Positions 11,338 to 23,425 of a stretch of 64,000 bases of DNA are shown here, in pieces. The position numbers and the translations under genes were made by a program. The stretch is from contig NC_133157.1 in the NCBI RefSeq assembly GCF_040802235.1, positions 32,939,501-33,003,500 of the forward strand, given 5' to 3'. The DNA is from Manis javanica (Eukaryota > Chordata > Mammalia > Pholidota > Manidae). Below the pieces are notes generated by a model. It was not told the origin of the DNA, did no database searches, and saw only the letters and a program-made list of their open reading frames with translations. Numbering within the stretch: the stretch's first letter is position 1; each line of letters opens with the position of its first letter.

Positions 11338-11515
11338 TGCTTCCCATCTCTCTTACGCAGTGTCTATTTCTGCTTCTTTCTTGGTCTCTTTGCCTGTCTT
11401 GAATCACATTTTATCTCTTTCTTTTTCTGTCTCTTTCTTTGTCTCTATTTCATTCTCTTTGTTTCTCTCTGTCTCCATCTTCTCTCACTCTCTCTCTTTT
11501 CTACTCTATCCATCA
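11338..11515. repeat. Polypyrimidine (CT-rich) low-complexity tract
   Basis: About 180 bp of almost only C and T on the plus strand, such as 'cactctctctcttttctac'. The Ser/Leu/Phe-rich frames here are compositional. Confidence 0.9.
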
Positions 11516-12079
11516 GTGATTTTTCTCTTGGAATTTAAAAGATAGATGCCAATTTCAAGGTCTTATTAATCCAGCTCTAGGAATGTTCCTATTCATGAAA
11601 TAAGACACCCAAGAATTGTAACAATTCTTATAAAACTCCATGGCCTGGTAGAGAGGGAAGAGCCCAGGGCCTTCTTGGCGCTTCAGCTTCTGCATCAATT
11701 AAATAAGGGGGTTGGGACCTATGGATCTTGAGTACCAGACCCAGCTCTTACAACCCCGGATTTAGAAGGCTCCATATGCCCAGATTCCCTCACTCAGCTG
11801 GTGTGAATCCTAGCTGTGGGCATCATCTGCCATTTGCTTTTGTGGACACTAGCTAGGAATTCTGCTGAGCTCCCTGTGCCAATAGACATCTCTATGCTCA
11901 GAGATTACCACCGTGCACTAATCCTTGCTTCTTCCTGCTCTTTTATTAAATGTGGATGAACATGAGTTGGGTTTGGCAGCAGATGAACCCAGCTGCCCTT
12001 CAGGAAGAGCTTTCCATGATAGGTGAAATGAAGGTGATTTCTCAAGTAACCTGGTGGAGGAGGAAGTCTAAAGCCAGAA
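11516..12079. other. Intergenic DNA, possible MIR scrap
   Basis: The piece 'cttcagcttctgcatcaatt' followed by 'aaataagggggttgggacc' (about 11680-11723) resembles a MIR 3' part. The remainder is unassigned. Confidence 0.35.
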
Positions 12080-12860
12080 AGGTCATTCCCTTTTTCGACA
12101 AATGTTTAACTGAGCACCACCTATGTGCCAAGCACCTGACCTAAATCAGACACTGTGTTTGCCTTTATTCTAATATGAAGAAGAAAGTAAACGATTCTTC
12201 TCTGCTGAATGAATAAACATTCTGTGGGAATCCAGAAATAACAGGGTTTTACTTTGAATGAGGAGATCAAGAAAGTCTTCCCAAGGAGGTGATGGTTATT
12301 CTGAGGCCTGGTGGGTAAGTAGGATTTCAGTGGACAGATAGGGGAATGGTACACTTCAAGCAGAGGGAACAGAATAAGAAAAGAACAGAGGCACCATCCC
12401 TTCAGAAACAGCTGAGTACAAAAACTGTGTTGAGATCAGATGTAGAAGGCTGTAGGAGCCTAGAAAAGGAGGCTAATGAAGTAACCTTTATGCTGGGGAT
12501 CTGGGGAGGGAGCCATTGAAGGTTTTTCAGCAGGGGAGTAACATGCTTCAACTTATGCTTTAGAAAGATCCTACTGGTTCATCAGTGTAGGGGCTGGGAT
12601 GGAATAGGAGAGACAGAAGGCAGAGACTCTCTAAAAAGACTTAGAGAACACAGAAACCGAAGCTATGGCAACAATCTGAATACATTTGTGCATCAGCACA
12701 CACACCCTAGGTTACAGGGCAGGGGAAGAAGCTAACTGGAGTGAGTCTGAAACAAGAAATGAGGTCTGAGTAGGTTTTGGCAAAGAAGAACTCACCTTAG
12801 AAGGCAAGTCTGTTGAGGTAGGGAAAGAGGGAAGGAAGAACAATATCTCAGAAGCCCTGT
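12080..12860 (-). repeat. Long L2 LINE 3' region
   Basis: Runs in the expected reverse-L2 order: 'gagcaccacctatgtgccaa' (3' end), 'cttcccaaggaggtgatggt', 'cagcaggggagtaacatgct', 'tagaaagatcctactggttc'. About 780 bp with gaps; no intact reverse-transcriptase frame. Confidence 0.75.
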
Positions 12861-13524
12861 GAGTGACTCCTGTGTTTAAAAGAAACCACAAGTGATAAAT
12901 CACCACACATCAGAGCTGGCAAAAGCTTTGAAGACTATTAAATTATTCATCTCCACTGAATGGGTGGGGAAATCAAAGTCCAGCAAACATGAAGGACTTG
13001 CCTAGGTTCTCTGCCCAGTCTTGATGTAAGAACTCATGCCTCTGAGCCCCAGTTTGCCCCCTTGTCCACATATGCCTGGATGGTGGGTGGCTTCATCTTG
13101 CCAGGAAAAAGAACAAGAGCAACAGAAGCCATAGGAAGGTGCCTAGAATCCTAGCACCTGTGTGGTAGGCAGGCAACTGTGGTATCAGGAGCTGACTCCA
13201 CTCAAGAGTTCAGGGAAGGCAGAGCGAGGGCCGACTGGGTGAGGATAGAAAGAACAAGTGGGGAAAGGGATATTCAGGAAGAAAAGATAGCAGGATCAAG
13301 CGAATGATGCTCCAAGTGAAAGAAAACAAGAATCTGGGCACAAAAAGGCTCTGGTGATGTCGGATCTGTGTGGGATATCATCATCATTAGTGAATAAGAC
13401 CAGGGCAGAGGTGGGCCCCTAAGTGAGGAGGTTGGGGGGCTAGAGGATGCAGAAGACAGAAAGGCCTTGTTTAAAATGAAAATATGAGCTTGGTTTGGAT
13501 AGGCTGAGTTTGAAGTGATGGTGG
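12861..13524. other. Intergenic DNA with ancient-repeat traces
   Basis: At 12905-13060 a motif order like 'gagctggcaaaagctttgaa ... cttgcctaggttctctgccc' suggests a very old SINE/LINE. 13060-13524 is purine-rich and unassigned. Confidence 0.35.
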
Positions 13525-13760
13525 AACCCCACTAGCTAATGTTTCTGAGTGCTTACTCTATCACAGACACAGAGTATTTGTGCTATGTCATTTAAGCCTC
13601 AGAAGAACTCCTTGAAATGGCACTATTATTATCCTTATCAGATAGATGAGAAACTGAAGAATGGAGCTGTAAATAAATTAGTCAAGGTTTTTCAGCTTGT
13701 AAATGTCCAAACTGGATGTTAACCCCAGGTCTACCTAACTCTGAAGGCCACTCTTGTTGT
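13525..13760 (-). repeat. MIR SINE, near full length
   Basis: Complementary MIR in full order: 'gctaatgtttctgagtgctt', 'gtcatttaagcctcagaaga', 'ctattattatccttatcaga', 'gagaaactgaag', and the tRNA-like end 'ggtctacctaactctgaagg'. Confidence 0.85.
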
Positions 13761-13989
13761 TACTGGGCTCCAGTTCCATCACTAAGGAGCTACAGAGAGG
13801 AGATGGTTGAAGAAGAATAGGTAAACTTGAAAGCAGAGAGGAGAGAGGGAAAGGTAAGAGTATGGCAAACCCTGAGCAACAGGATGGACCCTGTAGAGAG
13901 TCAGAGAGCAGCAGGCAGAGGCAGAGGCAGAGGGGGAATAAATAAGAGTCTTAGTCACAGAAACCAGAGTTGGAGGAAGTTTCAAGCCA
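13761..13989. other. Unassigned purine-rich intergenic DNA
   Basis: No gene or repeat family identified; a short GA-rich block occurs near 13905-13940. Confidence 0.35.
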
Positions 13990-14730
13990 ATTGCCAAACT
14001 GAGTCTTGAAGTCAATCCAAAGTGTCTTGTCTGGTAAAGATGTGCTGATCTCAGCAAACACAGAAGAACCTTGGGTAACAAGAAAGCCCAGTGTGTGGAA
14101 GTGCACAGGCTGCCCTTCTGACTTAGAAGGGAGAGTCAGAGCGCAGACAAGAGCCCTAGCTAGGGAGGGGTTCGAAGCGTCAAACCTATGAGGGCACATC
14201 AGGAAATAGGCCCCAACACACTTCAAGGAAGAGCAACAAGGGGATGCAGAGAAAACATGAGTTCCAGAGTTGCCTATCAAATTATTAAATATGTCCAGTT
14301 TTCAACAACAACAAAAAATACAAGGCATGCAAAGAAAAAGAAAGTATGTGTCATACACAGGGGAGAAAAGCAATCAGTAGAAGCCATACCTGAGGAAACC
14401 CAGGAATTTTAAATCAGCTGTAAATCATCTATTTTAAATATGTTCAAAGAAATCAAGGGAACCATGTCTAAAGAACTAAAAAAAAGCATGAGAATGATAT
14501 CTCAGCAAATAGAAAATAGCAATAGAGAGATAGAAATTATAAAGACAAATCAAATAGAAATCATGGGGTTCAAAACCACTATAACTGAAATGGAAAATTC
14601 GCTAAAGGGGATCAACAGCAGAATTGAGCAGGTATTAGAAAGAATCAGCAGATAGGTTCATTTGAAATTATTCACTTGAGGAACAGAAATTTTAAAAGAG
14701 TGAATAAAAATGAACAGAGCCTAAATACCA
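13990..14730 (+). mobile_element. L1/HAL1 5' part with ORF1 coiled-coil remnant
   Basis: The frame 14440-14655 (71 codons) encodes a Lys/Glu/Ile-rich heptad-like peptide (MFKEIKGTMSKELKKSMRMI at its start, ending in EQVLERISR). This matches the coiled-coil region of L1 or HAL1 ORF1 proteins, which trimerise on L1 RNA. Upstream text 'atgtccagttttcaacaaca' at 14291 and 'caggggagaaaagcaatcag' also fits HAL1/L1M. The frame ends at a stop, and the sequence then jumps to the ORF2 3' end, so the element is deleted internally. Confidence 0.65.
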
Positions 14731-15440
14731 CTTCACACCCACTAGGATGGCTATAGTAAAAAAGAGAGACAATAACAAGTGCTGTTGAAGATGTGGAGAA
14801 ACTGGAACCCTTATATGTTACCAGTGGAACTGTAAAAGGGTGCAGCCACTTTGAAAAAAGTTTGGCAGTCCCTTAAAAAGTTAAGCATAGAGTTACCACA
14901 TGACCCATATATTTCATTCCTAGGTATATACCTAAAAGAAGTGAAAATGTTATGTTCAAATAAAAAGCTTTTACATGAATGTTCACAGCAGCATTATTCA
15001 TAATAGCCAAAAAATGGGAACAACACAAATGCCACCAACTGATGAATGCATAAATAAAACATGGCATATCCATACAATGTGATATTACTCAGTCATAAAA
15101 AGGAATGAAGTGTGGACACATGCAACATGATGAACCATTATGCTAAGTAAAAGAAACCAGACACAAAAGGCACATGTTACATGATTCCATTTATATGAAA
15201 TCTCCAAAACAGGCAAATTCATAAAGTCAGAAAGTGGTTGCCAAGGGCTAAGAGGAAAGAGGAATGAAGAGTCACTGCCTAATAGGTACAGGATTTCATT
15301 GGTGGGGGGTGATGAAAACGTTCTGGAACTAGGTAGTGGTGATAGTTACACAGTCTGTAAGTATACTAAAAACCACTGAACTTCACATGTTAAAAGGTGA
15401 ATTTTATGGTATATATGTTATATCTCAATAAGAGGTGGAG
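14731..15440 (+). mobile_element. L1 3' end (ORF2 C-terminus and 3' UTR)
   Basis: Typical text: 'ggatggctatagtaaaaaag', 'gatgtggagaaactggaacc', 'agcattattcataatagcca', 'ggttgccaagggctaagagg', ending 'atatgttatatctcaataag'. It abuts the ORF1-like segment to the left, so both may be one deleted element. Confidence 0.85.
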
Positions 15441-15954
15441 GGCAAGAACAGGTAGAATTTTCCAAAGCAAATACTGAGTGGTTGTTTAATCTCTCAGAGA
15501 ACATCAAGAACTCATTTAGATGATCTAGAAAAAAAACATATTTTTATTTAACTGTTAAATTATTTTGAACTTACTACTCTGAAGGCTAGCTTATGTTGCA
15601 TTTGGTACTATCTTCTTACAAAGTTATATATTAATTATAGCTGGATTTATAGAGAAATGTCTGGAAGGTTGTTATCTGAAATGTTAACAGTGATTGCCTC
15701 TGGGAGATGGTATCTTGTGTTGTTTCAAATTCATTCTTATGCTTTCATGTATCATTTACATTTTCTATATGCATATTTATCTACTTTATAATCAGCAAAA
15801 TCCATAAAGCTACTTTGTTTTGGAAAAAAAAACTGGCTACGTTGTGAAAATGTTGATAGATAATTTAAAAAATTCTTTCTATTTACATGAAACCAATATC
15901 CTATTGCTAGTTGCTCCCAAAGGGGAAAAAAATGTCCAATTAGCTAAGTGATCA
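15441..15954 (+). mobile_element. Old L1M 3' UTR fragment and flanking AT-rich DNA
   Basis: At 15640-15790, 'acagtgattgcctctgggag' and 'cttatgctttcatgtatcat' match the usual L1M tail. The rest is AT-rich and unassigned. Confidence 0.5.
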
Positions 15955-16110
15955 CAATTCAGTTATTTTCTGAATGCTGTGCAGGCTCTGTGCTAAGCTC
16001 TGCTGCAAGAGAGAAAAGGACATTTAGGGCATGGTTCCTGCATTCAAGAGTCTTTTGATGTGGTAAAGGATCTCAGATGTGTAAATAAATAACTGAAAGC
16101 AAGGCAGAAC
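15955..16110 (-). repeat. L2 LINE 3' end fragment
   Basis: 'gtgcaggctctgtgctaagc' and 'atggttcctgcattcaagag' match reverse L2. Confidence 0.55.
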
Positions 16111-16319
16111 AGCAGTCTAGCAGAGAGGCACCTGTAAGACACTGCCCAATCCCTGAGGAAGCTGATTCACCACTGAAGGATTCAAAAACACAGGACAGCT
16201 TCAGAGCCTTGTTTTAAAGCTCAGTTGGATTCCACTGTGTAGAAGGCAGGGGGAAGGGCAAGAGTAAAGGAAAAGGGAGAGGCACTTGAGCCCTGTCCAC
16301 CTTTCCCACAGCTCTCGGG

Positions 16320-16665
16320 TGCATTCAGTGCCCTAGCTTTCCAGGGCACAGGCCTGCAGTTTCAGACCTTCATGCTGTTGTTCACCTGGAATGCCCATCC
16401 CTTCCTCATCACCTCATTCACACTTGCTGTTCGAGGCGCAGGTTTCTGTCACTCTGCCAAAATCTCCTTGACTGGGAAGGTTGAGTTCAAGGCCTCCCAC
16501 CAGTACTCTGACAGTATTCTGAGACTCTCTGTTGTCACACTCTACACCTTGCATTGTAATGCTCTGTTGACTACTTGTTTCTTTTACCAAGTGTGCATTC
16601 AGGTGAAGGAGGGGCTGGGAGCCTGGCACAGAGCCCTGGTGTTCAGTAAGCCTTTATCTAAATGG
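16320..16665 (+). repeat. L2 LINE 3' end
   Basis: Plus-strand L2 order: 'cacctggaatgcccatccct', 'ccttgcattgtaatgctctg', 'gagcctggcacagagccctg', 'ttcagtaagcctttatctaa'. The 109-codon frame inside it is an L2 remnant, not a gene. Confidence 0.75.
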
Positions 16666-16689
16666 AACACACACTATGGCTGGTCCAGG

Positions 16690-17225
16690 GAGTGGGGATA
16701 GTAGCAGCTATAGCTCTGTGTGACCAGGACACTTCCCTGTACCCTTCCTCTAGGAGCCCACCCTGCCCTCCTGACTACAGAGCTGGGCCAGCAATGCCAG
16801 CTGGGCCAGTTATCACTCCCCATGCCCCAGTATTGGCATTGGCCCAGGGATAGAGGTGGCCCAAGCAAGGCTAACTAATCAGAGACCCTCCCCCAGTGCA
16901 GCAGAGAGAAGGCATGTCTTCCCCACTGAGGAGTTAGGCAGATAGTCGCTATATTCCTCACTATATAGAGAAAACCTGTCTGTAGGAGAGAATGAAGCCA
17001 TCATGTAAGACAAGCGAAATAAAAGGAAAGCAGAAATGGTGTGACGGGAGTTGCTGATGGTTTCAGAGGCCCTGGTTCCAGTCCTTGAGTTTCCCAGAGC
17101 TGGGCTGGTTCAGGCCGGTCTTTCTTCATTATGTGTCCTATGCTGGGACCTTCAACAAATACCCTTATGGGTATAAATCAGTCAGGTTGGGTTTCTGTCT
17201 CTTACAAGAAGAGCCCTGACCAGTG
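16690..17225 (+). mobile_element. Probable old LTR or DNA-element fragment, family unresolved
   Basis: 'ggcccagggatagaggtggc', 'taactaatcagagaccctcc' and the end 'ggttgggtttctgtctctta' with 'agagccctgaccagtg' resemble old LTR-type repeats. Only the right edge is reasonably clear. Confidence 0.4.
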
Positions 17226-17229
17226 CTTA

Positions 17230-17450
17230 GGGTTCTCAGTAAGACATACAGCTGGGAAGATCAGCTGAGGCCTGACTGGGGAGGATTCTAAATGCCATAA
17301 GAGGGGGTTTAGAGTTTGTATTGCAGGTGCAGTAATGGGTAATCAGAGCCTTGTGAGAGAACACCAGCGACATGTAAGTTTTGAATTAAAGGGAGAGGCG
17401 AGACAGGAGGCCAGTTAGTTGTCAATGCAAAATAAAATCAACTCCATATA
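17230..17450 (-). repeat. L2 LINE internal fragment
   Basis: Shows reverse L2-like 'aaatgccataagagggggtt' and 'tagagtttgtattgcaggtg'; low-complexity purines make edges uncertain. Confidence 0.45.
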
Positions 17451-18084
17451 TTCCAGAGGTCAAGGAGAAAGAAGATTGAATAAAACCTTGATTTTGTTAT
17501 GTAGGAAAGAACAGCAAGGCTTGTGATAAATAGGAAGGTAGAGGACAAAGGTGGTCATGTCGAATAAATAGTAATTTCTAAAGCACTGCAAACAGCCCCA
17601 TGTGCAAACATTAGTCATTAATACAAATGGGATCTCAGGGGTTTTATAAACAAGAAGCCATTGCCAACACTCACATCTGGCATATGATACATCCATCATG
17701 TGTAAATACTTCACATAGCATCGATTAGCCTGATCAATTTTAGGCATCTATCATTTTCCAGGCCTGCAAGCTGGCACAGGGAAATTACAAAGAAATAAAA
17801 TGTTCTGATAATTCTATGACCATGGTTGGCTCATAGAAAAACAGTGAATAAATCCATGGCAAAACTCAGGTGGCTTTCAAGGCATAAAGAAAAAAACTGC
17901 TATTTTAAACTAGATCAAGAAACCATCATTTTCAAAATTCACTATGAAAATCATCCTCCTCTTGAGCGGGAGAAAGATCAATCATGATACACAAGAAATA
18001 TGGACAACAAATGCTTAGAACTGGGAGCCCTAGTCACTGAATCTGATACTGCAGCAAAACATCTGCTTGAGGGAAGAGACAGAC
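17451..18084. other. Unassigned AT-rich intergenic DNA
   Basis: No repeat or coding signal. The stretch 17640-17830 is compositionally complex and repeat-free by eye. It could be checked for conservation. Confidence 0.35.
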
Positions 18085-18360
18085 TGAAAAGGTGGAAGGC
18101 AATAAGGAGTTTGGGGTTTATCTTGTAGGCAGAGGGGAAGTCATAGAGGTTTTTTTTAAGCAGGAACAGGACATGGTTAGAATGGTTCAGAAAGAGCCTT
18201 TTGTAGGCAGACATGGAAGGCACAAAGGTGTCTGCAAGTGGGGAGAAAGTCAGATTAATGATTGTCAGTCAAGAGAGATGATAAGGACTGGAGTGGGATA
18301 TGAGTCAGGAGCCACTAAGACAGACATGGCAGTTGAGGCCCTGCAGTGCGGCAAGAGAGA
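18085..18360 (-). repeat. L2 LINE internal fragment
   Basis: 'ggagtttggggtttatcttg' and 'caggaacaggacatggttag' match reverse L2 ('...ttaagcaggggagtgacatgatc'). Confidence 0.65.
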
Positions 18361-18394
18361 ATGACTGGGATATACCGTAAAGGAGAGAGAAAGG

Positions 18395-18625
18395 CACCAA
18401 TGATTATCAGCCCTTATTAGTTAGGTGCTAGGCACTAATCCAGGCACTTTCTACACATTGTCTCATTTAGTTCCTCAAAACACTCCTACAGAGTAACTGT
18501 TATTATTTCCAAATTTACAAATGGCAGAAAGGAGGCTCACAGAGATTAAGTAGCTTGCTTGAGGCCATACAGGTCTTTTGTACATAAAAGCCTGTATCCT
18601 TTTCAATATGAGACACTACCTCCTG
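18395..18625 (-). repeat. MIR SINE, near full length
   Basis: 'gttaggtgctaggcactaat', 'cattgtctcatttagttcct', 'aactgttattatttccaaat', 'gaggctcacagagattaagt', 'gaggccatacaggt' in order. Confidence 0.85.
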
Positions 18626-19294
18626 GTGTACATTATTTGCCCCTCTCAACTTCAGGAAGGACCTGGGGGAAGGAAGTTGGGTAGGGATGGCTCTTCCTCC
18701 AGAAGGAGCCTCAGGACCTTTTTTTAAAGCCTCAGAACGTTTAAAAATAACTTCAGGATTTGAAGTTTGCTAAAAGCCAGGTCTCTATGGAGCAGCCCTG
18801 GCCTACCAAGGTAATTTCCAAAGCTCTAGCATTGAAGGCTCACAAATCCTCTGTTCATGCTCAGACATATAAATTGCATTAGTGGAGAGAACTCTGTGTC
18901 TGGTGGTGTGATCTCCGAAGAAGAGAAGGAGCCAGATATCAAGAGCAGACACATGATCATACTCGGGACCTGGCCTATCTCTAGCAGGGCCCAGTGGGAC
19001 GGCTGGGCCTCTCCAGCCCTCTCCAAGCTGAGATTGAAAGGAGCCCACTTCCCTCTTAAGAGCATCCCAGATGTAGGGGAGAGGTATCTCCCACACTAGC
19101 AGGCACAGGGGCACACACACTCCAGGTCACTGTTACTGCAATTAACAAGTTCGCTTAAGAGGCCCGGCACAGAGGGTCTGCTGGAGTGAAGGGGAAAATT
19201 ATCTTTTCCTGCCGACAGCCCAAAGACTCCTGATTTTTTTTTCAGTGCTTCAGCTAGTAGTTTATTTGAATTCCAACAAACAAAATATTTTTCA
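18626..19294. other. Unassigned intergenic DNA
   Basis: No repeat family recognised. Overlapping minus-strand frames at 18803-19120 lack any recognisable domain. Confidence 0.35.
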
Positions 19295-19425
19295 ATCCAT
19301 TCACATTTATCTTGAACCACTGATCTGTTTTAGGTCCTGTGCTAGGTTGTACAGACCCAGAGATGAATTGGCAATGGTCCCTGATCTCAAGTTCTCAGGG
19401 TAGAGGGGAAAGCAGTGAATGAGGT
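19295..19425 (-). repeat. L2 LINE 3' end
   Basis: 'gatctgttttaggtcctgtg', 'ctaggttgtacagacccaga' and 'ggtccctgatctcaagttct' fit reverse L2. Confidence 0.65.
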
Positions 19426-19434
19426 CAAGGATTA

Positions 19435-19600
19435 ATAAAAGAGCTCTGGGCACGTTTGGCAGCAAAGAGACCTGAGTTTACATTTTAGTCCTCACATTTG
19501 CTAGCTGTGTGGCCTAAGCAAGTCATTTAAATAAGCCTCTGTTTCTTCATCTGTAAATTAAAACCTATTCAGCAGAGTTGGTGTATGGAGAGAGAGGGTT
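19435..19600 (+). repeat. MIR SINE
   Basis: 'gacctgagtttacattttag', 'gctagctgtgtggcctaagc', 'aagtcatttaaataagcctc', 'gtttcttcatctgtaaatta'. It sits between two L2 pieces, so it may have inserted into one L2. Confidence 0.8.
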
Positions 19601-19639
19601 GTGTAGTAACCAGGACAGAAAAGATGCATCATATATGCT

Positions 19640-19830
19640 ACTGACTATTAAGAGAAGAGAATAAATATTTTCAACTGAAAAAATCAGTGAAGGCTTACTG
19701 GAGGAGGTAGCATCTACATAAGACCCTAAAGGATGGATAAATTTTGACATATAAAAAGTCAGAAAAATGGTTGTGAGGGTTTAAAGGAAGAGATAAAAAG
19801 GTAAAGTGCAGGAGCTTTTTAGGGCAGTGA
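19640..19830 (-). repeat. L2 LINE internal fragment
   Basis: 'gtgaaggcttactggaggag' and 'gtagcatctacataagaccc' match reverse L2. Probably continuous with 19295-19425 before the MIR insertion. Confidence 0.6.
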
Positions 19831-20159
19831 AATTCTTCTGTGTGATATAGTAATAATAGATGTGTGTCATTATGCATTTGTCAAAATCCATAGAATGTAC
19901 AATACAAATTGTGAATCCTAATATAAAGCATGGATTAATAATAATGTATCAATATTGGCTCAGCAGTTATAACAAACATACCACACTAACAAGAGGTAAA
20001 TAATAGAAGAGGAGGGGGTATATGAGGATTCTTGCTGATTTATTTTTCTCTAAAACTAAAACTACTCTTTAAAAACAAAAAAGACATGAAAGAGAACATT
20101 AGACAAAAGACCAGCATAAATAATGGCTGCGTAGCAGCAACCTGTGGCTGGAGCATGGA
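19831..20159. other. Unassigned AT-rich intergenic DNA
   Basis: No gene or named repeat. Confidence 0.35.
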
Positions 20160-20600
20160 GTACCTGGGAGAAGAGCAAGCCCAGAGAGGGGGTTTAATAT
20201 CATGTTATGGTGTTTATGTTTTATCCTGAGACTGTGGAGACAGGGCAAAAAAAATATTTCAAACAAGGTGCTAACATGATCAGTCTGCATTTAAGGATGA
20301 TCAGTTAAGATTGCCATTGGACAGACGTGAAGCCATAATGAAGACCAGGACAAGAAATGATGAAGATCTGAATTAAGACAGCAACAATGAGATAGAGAAA
20401 AGGGGTCAGATGCCAGAAATATCTTAAGGTTGTCCTGGAGAGGACCTGGTGATTGATTGATTGATTGATTGACATAAGTGGGAGAAGGGAGGGAGTCTAG
20501 GAGAATCTCTGGGTTCCTACTTATGCTAGATGAAGAGCATGACCTTCCCTTCAGGGAGCTGGGATGAAAGATGGATAGATCTGAAGACAGATGACCTGAC
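20160..20600 (-). repeat. Decayed L2 LINE with a (GATT)n microsatellite
   Basis: Reverse L2-like 'aaggtgctaacatgatcagt' occurs near 20265. A perfect run of GATT units lies at about 20451-20470. Confidence 0.5.
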
Positions 20601-20849
20601 CAACCCCAACACATTTTTGAGAGATCATTTCAGATGTTGTACAAAAAATTTTCTGGAATTTTCCTGACTTAGTCCCTTAGAACTGATTGGAGGATCACTA
20701 CCTACAGACATGGGCCCAGGGTTGCCTGCATGGACATTCAGTCTGATACAGAGGTTTTTCCAATGTTGAGCTGAGGGCTACTTCCAGTAGCTTCCCTCAC
20801 TGGACCCAACTATGCCCTTGGTGACCTCACAGACCTGTCTGCTCTACCC

Positions 20850-21255
20850 CAGGACAGCCCATTAGAGATCTGGAGACAATGTTATGTGTCAGTCTTTCAG
20901 CTGAACAGCCCCAAATCCTTCACTTATTCTAACATAATACAGTTTTCAGGCTTCCCTCCCTAGGCAGACACAATACTCCAGGACACAAAACCCCAGGAGT
21001 ATCTTGTACAGCCCAGAGTGCATAGAACACTGATTCATCTCCCTCCTTCTAGACATTATTCTCACCATTAGTGTAGACTGAGACCCTTTTAGCCCCTAAG
21101 GGTGGACCCTTCTACTTCTCACTCACCCGTATCAATTCAGTCACCTAAGCCCTTCCCCTTCTCTCATTTACCTCTGTTAAGCCAGAATTCTGCAATTGGA
21201 TTTTTAGCTCCAAGAGTAGGACTTCATATTGATCCTGGATAAATCCCATCTTACT
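20850..21255 (+). repeat. L3/CR1 LINE 3' part
   Basis: Ancient CR1-type text: 'cagccccaaatccttcactt', 'gcagacacaatactccagga', 'cagcccagagtgcatagaac' and 'agtaggacttcatattgatc', in the order of the CR1/L3 3' region. CR1-type elements long predate placental mammals, so this is one of the oldest insertions here. Confidence 0.7.
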
Positions 21256-21424
21256 ATAGACAGATCAATTGGAAACTGGAACACAGAGTTCCAGCCAAGC
21301 CCTTCCCAGGATTTAGAGGTAGGTTAGGGGGAGCTGAGATGGTCTTGGCCCTGCTCTGGCCTCAGCTCCTCCATCTTCCCTATGGGCATGAATAACGTCA
21401 GCTTCCTACCAACGCAAGAGAGGG

Positions 21425-21860
21425 TGGTCAAACCCAAGTGTCCATCAACTGAGGAAAGGATAAATAAGACATGGTACATTCACACACTGACATATTATGT
21501 GGTCATAAAAAGGAATGAAGTACTGACACATGCTACAAAATGGATGAACTTGAAAACATGTTAAGTGGAAGAAACCGTCACAAAGGCCACATAGTATATG
21601 ATTGCATTTCTATGAAATATCCAGAATAGGCAAACTCTCAGGGACAAAAAGTGGATTTGTGGTTGCTAGGAGCTGAGGGGAATGGGAAATGGGGAAACTA
21701 TGCAAAAGTATAGTTTCTTTTCAGGTGAAAATGTACTGGAAATAGACCATGGTGATGGCTGCACATTCTTGTGATATAATAAAAACAACTGTACATTTAA
21801 CATGTAAATTTTACAATATATCAATTTATTTCAATTTTCAAAAATACCCAGTAAAATAAA
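21425..21860 (+). mobile_element. L1 3' end
   Basis: Starts 'caagtgtccatcaactgagg' and includes 'agacatggtacattcacaca', 'ggttgctaggagctgagggg' and the 3' UTR. It is strongly 5' truncated. Confidence 0.85.
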
Positions 21861-22009
21861 AACACAGGGGAGTAGCTGTGCCAGGCCTTTCCTCAAACTT
21901 TCCTCTGTGTCCTTCTCCACCCACCCCAATGTCTCAGCTCTCCTGGTTAAAGTCAGGCACATTCTTAACCCAAGAAAGGTGGACTTAAGCAACAAGAGAG
22001 CTCTGCTCT

Positions 22010-22600
22010 CTCCCATCAAAATGGCAAAGACTTCAAAAAGAAAATAGTGTTGACAAGTGTGCAGTGAGATAGGAGAGCTTCTGTGCTGCTGGTGGGAGTG
22101 AAATGGGGCAATAGGTATCCGAAATCAGCAACATTCACACTCTTCCGTCCCAAGTATTGTACTACTCCAACTCTGCCCTAAGGGAATAATCAGATGCTGC
22201 CATATGTTTTAGGTACAAATATGCTCATTCTAGCATTATTCATAGTAGGAACAAATTTGGAAGCAACCAAAATATCCAATGATAGTGAAGTGGTTACACA
22301 AATCCAAAGAATAGAATACTGAACAGCCATTCAAAACCATGTTTTTGAAGAATATTCAATGACATGGGGAAAGACCCTTGACATATGAAATGAAAAAAGT
22401 CAGTGTTACCAAATTATACCTCTACAATGACTTCAATCTTGTTACACACTGGTAAGAAGCCTGAAAGGTTACTCACTAAAATGTTTACATTGGTTTTTCT
22501 GGATTAAGCATGGTTATGATTATCTTCTTTACCCTCTCATGTACTTCCCAATTTTCTTTTAGGAGCATATATTATTTTTAAATTGGAAAAAAATATATTA
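22010..22600 (+). mobile_element. Old L1M 3' end
   Basis: 'gtgctgctggtgggagtgaa', 'gcattattcatagtaggaac', 'gaatagaatactgaacagcc' and the AT-rich tail around 22500-22610 mark a divergent L1M copy. Confidence 0.75.
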
Positions 22601-22619
22601 AAAATATAAAGTCCTATCA

Positions 22620-22925
22620 TTGTTCAAGGCACAGCTTGAATTATCATTTTTCCTGGAAATTCTCCCAATAGATATGACAAGCATTTCAAAGATGCGGCCA
22701 TTAACATGACAAGTTCCTTAACTGTCAGATCTAGTCATTGAACCTTAGCCCCTGCTCTTTTGTGGCACCCATCTGTCCGTCTTGCTTCATAGTTACTTAA
22801 TAAAGTGGCTACCTGCTGCCCTCTCTCCAGCCTGTCCTCCAAATGGGGATCAAATTTGACAAAGTTTCTTTTTTGTCCTGTTTTTCTAGTGTTGAGAACA
22901 GTAAATGTTAAATTTGTTGAATGTG
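22620..22925 (+). repeat. L2 LINE 3' end
   Basis: 'caaggcacagcttgaattat' at the left and 'agaacagtaaatgttaaatt' with 'tgttgaatg' at the right match L2 3' ends. Confidence 0.6.
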
Positions 22926-23079
22926 ATCAATCAGATCACCCAGAAAATAAGAAATTCTAGTTGCATTCAGAAGATCTAGGTCAGTGGAGTGAAGTGCTTC
23001 TGACCACGGCCTGTAAGGAAGGGTTCAGCTAGCCTCTGGGCATCCCCTCCTGCTCACCACTCCCTGTACGCACTTGCTG

Positions 23080-23425
23080 TCTCCCCAGGTCTCAGGGCCA
23101 TGCCATTCTCCTCCTAACTTCAAGGCCTTCACACCTATTCCTTTGCACAGAGGTTTATCTCCTTCTAGCTGACCATCTATCTCCTTATTACCTGTCATGT
23201 TTCAACTCCATAATAGGCTGATTTGGTCCATCCCAGGAACTCTTTCTTCTTTGGTTTCTTACCATTTTCTACAATTGTCATTCCATCCTTGTATAAACAT
23301 TTGCTTTATGCTTTTCTCTCCTGCTTCGTTGGAATACCCAGAAAACCAAGTCTGTCCTGAATATGGCTAGTCCTAGCATCTGGCACAGAGCATGGCACAA
23401 TCATGAGCTAAATTAGCAAAAGCAC
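23080..23425 (+). repeat. L2 LINE 3' end
   Basis: 'ttcacacctattcctttgca' and 'ggcacagagcatggcaca' are typical. The fragment follows the previous L2 in the same direction. Confidence 0.65.

Noticed and set aside
11317-11545. Ser/Phe/Leu-rich ORFs that look like membrane peptides
   Set aside because: Arise from the polypyrimidine tract, not from a gene.
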